Made by a program: the position numbers and the translations under genes | Assembly (NCBI RefSeq): GCF_004295125.1 | Contig: NZ_CP036170.1 | Location: forward strand, 62,001-126,000 | Direction: 5' to 3' | Source: [Clostridium] scindens ATCC 35704 | GTDB taxonomy: Bacteria > Bacillota > Clostridia > Lachnospirales > Lachnospiraceae | DNA: 64,000 bases | Shown here: in pieces, positions 60,833 through 64,000 of the stretch | Position numbering within the stretch: position 1 is the first letter of the stretch | How the letters are laid out: each line of letters begins with the position of its first letter | The notes under the pieces: generated by a model | What the model saw: only the letters and a program-made list of their open reading frames with translations | What the model was told of the DNA's origin: nothing | Databases searched by the model: none

Positions 60833-61352
60833 ATCCTTCTCCATTTCCCACCTGAAACTCAAAATAGCTGCCTTTCGGGCAGGCATAAGCATCCATAATG
60901 CTCATGATCGTGCCTCCATGCACGATAAGAGCCGCCTTCTCTTCCTGTGTCTCTCTCATATCTTCCAGCACTTTATCAAATCCCTTCAGACTCCTCTTCG
61001 TGAATGCTTCCTTGCTCTCCCCTTGCGGAAAAGGCAGCGTCCCGTTGCTGTCAACCCACTGCTGGTAATACGGGTATCCAGAAAGTTCCTGATAATTCTT
61101 ATTCTCGAACAAGCCAAAATCGCACTCTGCCAGTTCCTCAATAACCATGGGCCGCATATCCGGATAGATGATGCCAGCCGTCTGAAGACATCGCTTCATA
61201 GGACTTGCATAGACCTTGTCCACCCGGGGATATGTCCTGCCTTCCAGCAGTTTTACTCCCTGCCTGCATAAGGGCTCATCTGTCCGTCCGATATACCGCT
61301 TCCATCGGTTGCCCTCGGTGATGGAATGGCGGATCAAATAGATTGTCATCAT
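60675..61352 (-). CDS. cobC: Histidine-phosphatase family protein (CobC / alpha-ribazole phosphatase-like)
   Basis: 225 residues. The phosphohistidine motif LIRHSITEGNRWKRYIGRTD lies at residues 6-25, the partner GHxx-type histidine in AALIVHGGTIMSIMDAY near 140. It probably dephosphorylates alpha-ribazole phosphate or adenosylcobalamin phosphate. The usual fold ends near GNGEGYELVI (about residue 180); the last 45 or so residues are read from the 5' part of cbiB in another frame and are hydrophilic, so they may be a non-native tail. It overlaps the cobU-like gene upstream by 4 nt. Confidence 0.85.
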   Translation of the reverse strand: MMTIYLIRHSITEGNRWKRYIGRTDEPLCRQGVKLLEGRTYPRVDKVYASPMKRCLQTAGIIYPDMRPMVIEELAECDFGLFENKNYQELSGYPYYQQWVDSNGTLPFPQGESKEAFTKRSLKGFDKVLEDMRETQEEKAALIVHGGTIMSIMDAYACPKGSYFEFQVGNGEGYELVITNDLPGTDGICAGSDPGRSQVALSSGADDRTADYNIRKNYKKLPAQI

Positions 61353-61726
61353 CCCTTAATCCTCGTTCCAATTCCGCAGGATACCCGCCAGACCTCTTTT
61401 GCGTTCGCGGCCAACTTCGTGCATACTCTACCGGCTGCCTCCCGGTATTCCCGCAAAAAGGCGTCTGCCGGCACGATTCCATAGCCGATCTCGTCGGTTA
61501 TGACCACCGCCCCGGGGTTCCTTCGCATCAGCTTCTCCGCAAGATCATCCACATCCTGCCCTTTTTCCAGCATACGCCGGATATAAGCATGAAATCGTAA
61601 AATGCCCTGGCACTCATAGAGATCCTCAAGATCGCACGACTCCCCGTCTGCCCACCTGATCTTTGGAAAAAGGCTCTCTGCAAATGCCGCCTTCCCCTGA
61701 TATGCTCCGCCAATAATCAGTATCAT
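61349..61726 (-). CDS. Short CobU-like protein
   Basis: 125 residues versus about 180 for CobU. The start MILIIGGAYQGKAAFAESLF corresponds to the CobU P-loop (GGxxSGKS) but the loop reads GGAYQGKA, with alanine in place of serine/threonine. The guanylate/cobinamide-binding middle of CobU is shortened, while the C-terminal VVITDEIGYGIVPADAFLRE and EYREAAGRVCTKLAANAKEV match CobU well. It overlaps cobS upstream and cobC downstream by 4 nt each, so it is retained in the operon. It may assist CobU, or act as a separate cobinamide-related enzyme. Confidence 0.75.
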   Translation of the reverse strand: MILIIGGAYQGKAAFAESLFPKIRWADGESCDLEDLYECQGILRFHAYIRRMLEKGQDVDDLAEKLMRRNPGAVVITDEIGYGIVPADAFLREYREAAGRVCTKLAANAKEVWRVSCGIGTRIKG

Positions 61727-62505
61727 CTTAACACTCCTTCCACAAGAACCACGCAGGCCGCCATAATCAATTCACACATCTGCAGGAAGTATCCCGCCAG
61801 ATCCCCGGTAATCCCGCCGAATTTCTTAAGGGACATGCGATAATAATACAGATACATTCCTCCTGCCCCCAGAAGCGCGCCTGCACCTGCAAGTCCTCCT
61901 GCCGCCAGCATCGCTGCGATCAGCCCTGCAAGATATAAGAGCAGAACGCTTCTGGTGGCTTTCCTCGCCGCATTCTGGGAAAATGTGGCGGCAAGCCCCT
62001 TTTGACGCGCCTGCGGAAATGTGATGACCGACAGTCCGCTTAAGGTCCTGGATAACACGAATCCGAATCCAATCACCACGACAGCATGGGAAGTCAGGGC
62101 AGAATAGACTGCCACATACATCATCAGATAGACTGCGCAGGATATAATCGCAAAGGCTCCTGCATGGGAATCCTTCAAAATCTCCAGCCTGCGCTCCCTC
62201 GGCTGGTAAGAGCCTAGGGCGTCCTGGGTATCTAAAAAACCGTCCATGTGGATTCCGCCGGTGATGATGATTGGAGCCACCACCATCAGTATGGTGAAAA
62301 ACAGGCTTCCATAATCAATCCCATAACTTGCGAGCCATCGTTCCAGATGATAAATCCCCCATGTTACGATCCCTATAACGCCGCCTATCCACGGAAAAAA
62401 ACACATAGCATAGGATGTATTTTCCTCTGTCCATTCGCTGTGCGGCATGGGAATCCTGCTATACATGGAAAATGCTATTTTAAAACTGTTCCATAATCGT
62501 TTCAT
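61723..62505 (-). CDS. cobS: Adenosylcobinamide-GDP ribazoletransferase (cobalamin synthase)
   Basis: 260 residues, an integral membrane protein. Conserved CobS segments: AFSMYSRIPMPHSEWTEENT near residue 10, HMDGFLDTQDALGSYQPRER near 85 and FVLSRTLSGLSVITFPQARQ near 150, with KKFGGITGDLAGYFLQMCEL near the C-terminus. It joins adenosylcobinamide-GDP and alpha-ribazole (phosphate). It overlaps cobU and the short cobU-like gene by 4 nt each. Confidence 0.95.
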   Translation of the reverse strand: MKRLWNSFKIAFSMYSRIPMPHSEWTEENTSYAMCFFPWIGGVIGIVTWGIYHLERWLASYGIDYGSLFFTILMVVAPIIITGGIHMDGFLDTQDALGSYQPRERRLEILKDSHAGAFAIISCAVYLMMYVAVYSALTSHAVVVIGFGFVLSRTLSGLSVITFPQARQKGLAATFSQNAARKATRSVLLLYLAGLIAAMLAAGGLAGAGALLGAGGMYLYYYRMSLKKFGGITGDLAGYFLQMCELIMAACVVLVEGVLR

Positions 62506-63041
62506 GATCTCTTTATCTCCACCGGTATTCCATAGACGACCTCCGTTACCATATCCGCCATGTCAGCGATCTTCTGGTTCACCTGGCCCATAAGAGTACG
62601 GTATTCTTCTGTCTCCTTGCTATAGTCATTCACATCGGAATTCACTTCATTCGTCACGATAGCCAGACGATCTGTATACTCCGCCAGATGCCGGATGCCT
62701 TCCATGATTGCATCCCGGGTTTCCTTTACATCCTTTATCCTTCCATGCTGTCCATAGAGTTCGTTTGCCGCAAGATTGGAGACGCACTCCAGCAGGACTC
62801 CCCGGTTCCCGGGGATAGCGGTGCCTGCCAGGTTCCTTGGACACTCCATTGTGACGAATCCCTTTCCTTCCCGCAGGCGTCTATGGCGCAGGATCTTTGC
62901 CATTGTCTCCCTGCCATAAGGGAGCATGGTCGCCACATAGATATATGCGCCTTTTTGGGCTTCATCTGCTGCTTCAAGAAGCCAGTCTTCTGCATAGGCG
63001 GACTTGCCGCTTGCGCTCCCTCCTGTGATCAGATGTATCAT
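62502..63041 (-). CDS. cobU: Adenosylcobinamide kinase / guanylyltransferase
   Basis: 179 residues. P-loop HLITGGSASGKSAYAEDWLL at residues 3-22, EYVATMLPYG-like segment (YIYVATMLPYGRETMAKILR) near 35, the histidine in HRRLREGKGFVTME near 53, VLLECVSNLAANELYG near 80, and VTNEVNSDVNDYSKETEEYR near 130. It phosphorylates cobinamide and adds GMP. It overlaps cobT and cobS by 4 nt each. Confidence 0.96.
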   Translation of the reverse strand: MIHLITGGSASGKSAYAEDWLLEAADEAQKGAYIYVATMLPYGRETMAKILRHRRLREGKGFVTMECPRNLAGTAIPGNRGVLLECVSNLAANELYGQHGRIKDVKETRDAIMEGIRHLAEYTDRLAIVTNEVNSDVNDYSKETEEYRTLMGQVNQKIADMADMVTEVVYGIPVEIKRS

Positions 63042-64000
63042 GACTCTTCTCCTAGTTCCTTATAGTCTTCAATCTTGTTTTCACTGAATGTACTCATCTT
63101 CCGGTACACTTCCGCTGCCATCTCAAGAATCGGCAGATACGCCACCGCGCCGGTTCCTTCCCCAAGACTCATGCCGCAGCACAAGGGCGCGGACATGTCA
63201 AGTTCCTTAAGAAGCGCCTGCATCCCCGGCTCCTTCGATGCATGGGAAGCAAGGATGTATCCGCTTGCGGCCGGGCACATCCTGACTGCTGCCAAGGCTG
63301 CCGCAGCAGATATGAATCCGTCCATCACCACCGGAATTTTGTAGTATGCGCCACCCAAAAATATCCCTGCCATGCCGCAGATGTCAAATCCGCCTACTTT
63401 TGAAAGGACATCCAGTGCATCCGCCTTATCTGGCCGGTTCACAGCGATTGCTTTCTTGATTGCTTCAACCTTTCGCCTAAGTCCATCTGTACTAAGTCCG
63501 GCTCCCCGCCCGGTCATCTGCTCTGGCGAACATCCGGTAAACACACTGGCTATCGCGCTGCTGGTAGTGGTGTTGCCAATCCCCATTTCACCGGTAGCCA
63601 GAATCTGGTAGCCTTCATCTTTTGCCTTCCCGGCCAGCTTGACGCCTGTCATCACTGCCTGTACGGCTGCTTCCCTGGACATGGCCGGTTCCAAGGCAAT
63701 GTTCCTGGTTCCATAGGCAACTTTATAATCCGGAACCTTCGTAACTACCGCCATTCCAATGTCAATCGGAAACAGATCCACTCCTGCCTTCTTGCACATG
63801 ATCGCCGCGCTGGTATTGCCGGTAAGGAAATTCTCTGCTACGATCGCCGTCACTTCCTGGCCAGTCTGCGTCACGCCTTCCTCTACCACGCCGTTGTCTG
63901 CGCACATCACGATCAGCGCCTTTTTATCCAGACATACGTCTGCATTGCTCGTCATGCCGGCAATCTTTATAATATCTTCTTCCAGCCTTCCCAAACTGTG
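63038..64000 (-). CDS. cobT: Nicotinate-nucleotide-dimethylbenzimidazole phosphoribosyltransferase (5' end beyond the window)
   Basis: The frame is open to the right edge (HSLGRLEEDIIKIAG at the edge is the usual GSLGRLE segment near residue 35 of CobT), so about 30-40 N-terminal residues lie outside. Visible motifs: VMCADNGVVEEGVTQTGQEV, TGEMGIGNTTTSSAIASVFT near the middle, and CGMSLGEGTGAVAYLPILEM with the catalytic glutamate near the C-terminus. It makes alpha-ribazole-5'-phosphate for the lower ligand. The TTG at 63994 is an internal codon, not a start. Confidence 0.95.
   Translation of the reverse strand, partial: HSLGRLEEDIIKIAGMTSNADVCLDKKALIVMCADNGVVEEGVTQTGQEVTAIVAENFLTGNTSAAIMCKKAGVDLFPIDIGMAVVTKVPDYKVAYGTRNIALEPAMSREAAVQAVMTGVKLAGKAKDEGYQILATGEMGIGNTTTSSAIASVFTGCSPEQMTGRGAGLSTDGLRRKVEAIKKAIAVNRPDKADALDVLSKVGGFDICGMAGIFLGGAYYKIPVVMDGFISAAAALAAVRMCPAASGYILASHASKEPGMQALLKELDMSAPLCCGMSLGEGTGAVAYLPILEMAAEVYRKMSTFSENKIEDYKELGEES

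Noticed and set aside
1-64000. tRNA, rRNA and complete integrative element
   Set aside because: I saw no cloverleaf or rRNA sequence, and apart from the IS21 element no integrase, relaxase or phage genes.

Overview
The window (64 kb, about half G+C) reads as the chromosome of an anaerobic, low-oxygen-metabolism Firmicute, most likely Lachnospiraceae (Clostridium cluster XIVa, for example the C. scindens / Dorea group). Grounds: AGGAGG-type ribosome binding sites throughout, a leuS T-box leader, a flavin/NAD-linked FeFe-hydrogenase operon, sensory-type FeFe-hydrogenases, and anaerobic (early cobalt) cobalamin genes. The genus is inference; no search was run. No rRNA, tRNA or CRISPR array was seen.

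Layout. 1-6.9 kb (minus strand): 5' part of glf, then sbcC-sbcD, then a phospholipase D-like / CDP-alcohol phosphatidyltransferase pair preceded by a 26-codon coupled ORF. 7.2-10.4 kb: a C45-type Ntn hydrolase, a broken serine hydrolase and a hexapeptide O-acetyltransferase. 10.4-14.97 kb: an AT-rich accessory patch with a small membrane protein, a complete IS21-family element (10809-13729, 7-bp target duplication, 42-bp perfect inner inverted repeats, third small ORF), a TipA-like MerR regulator and short tandem repeats. 15-18.7 kb: leuS with its T-box leader, a small P-loop protein and the tail of a CapA gene. 18.7-26.4 kb: trkA-trkH-membrane protein-AEC transporter operon and an EF-G-like GTPase. 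26.5-28.9 kb: tyrA-aroA.

28.9-42 kb is the most unusual part. A 343-bp nested palindrome (28898-29240) supplies the stop codons of both convergent genes beside it. It is followed by a redox block: [2Fe-2S] protein - PAS-containing sensory hydrogenase - SpoIIE-type phosphatase; an XRE regulator; a four-subunit NAD(P)-linked FeFe-hydrogenase operon (hndA-GHKL ATPase-hndB-hndC-hndD); and a divergent operon DRTGG protein - RsbW-like ATPase - second sensory hydrogenase-like protein - DRTGG-like protein - PHP phosphoesterase. I infer that the catalytic enzyme sits with two hydrogen- or redox-sensing signalling modules built from Fe-S sensors plus kinase/phosphatase parts.

42-46.6 kb: a second potassium-uptake locus (TrkA-like membrane protein, TrkH/KtrB, TrkA/KtrA) with KdpD- and KdpE-type regulators but no kdpFABC. 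46.7-52 kb: tetrapyrrole supply (hemB, a hemC-cobA-hemD triple fusion, a precorrin-2 dehydrogenase, and a divergent NuoE-like gene plus cbiK). 52-55.3 kb: cobalt importer cbiMNQO under a cobalamin riboswitch with a terminator before cbiM. 55.3-64 kb: an HPr-like gene, a LysR regulator, and the late cobalamin operon cobT-cobU-cobS-short cobU-like-cobC-like-cbiB-cobD-cbiP-cbiC, with cobT running off the right edge. Together the last 18 kb carry ALA to sirohydrochlorin, cobalt uptake and insertion, and nucleotide-loop assembly; the middle corrin-ring methylation genes are not in the window.
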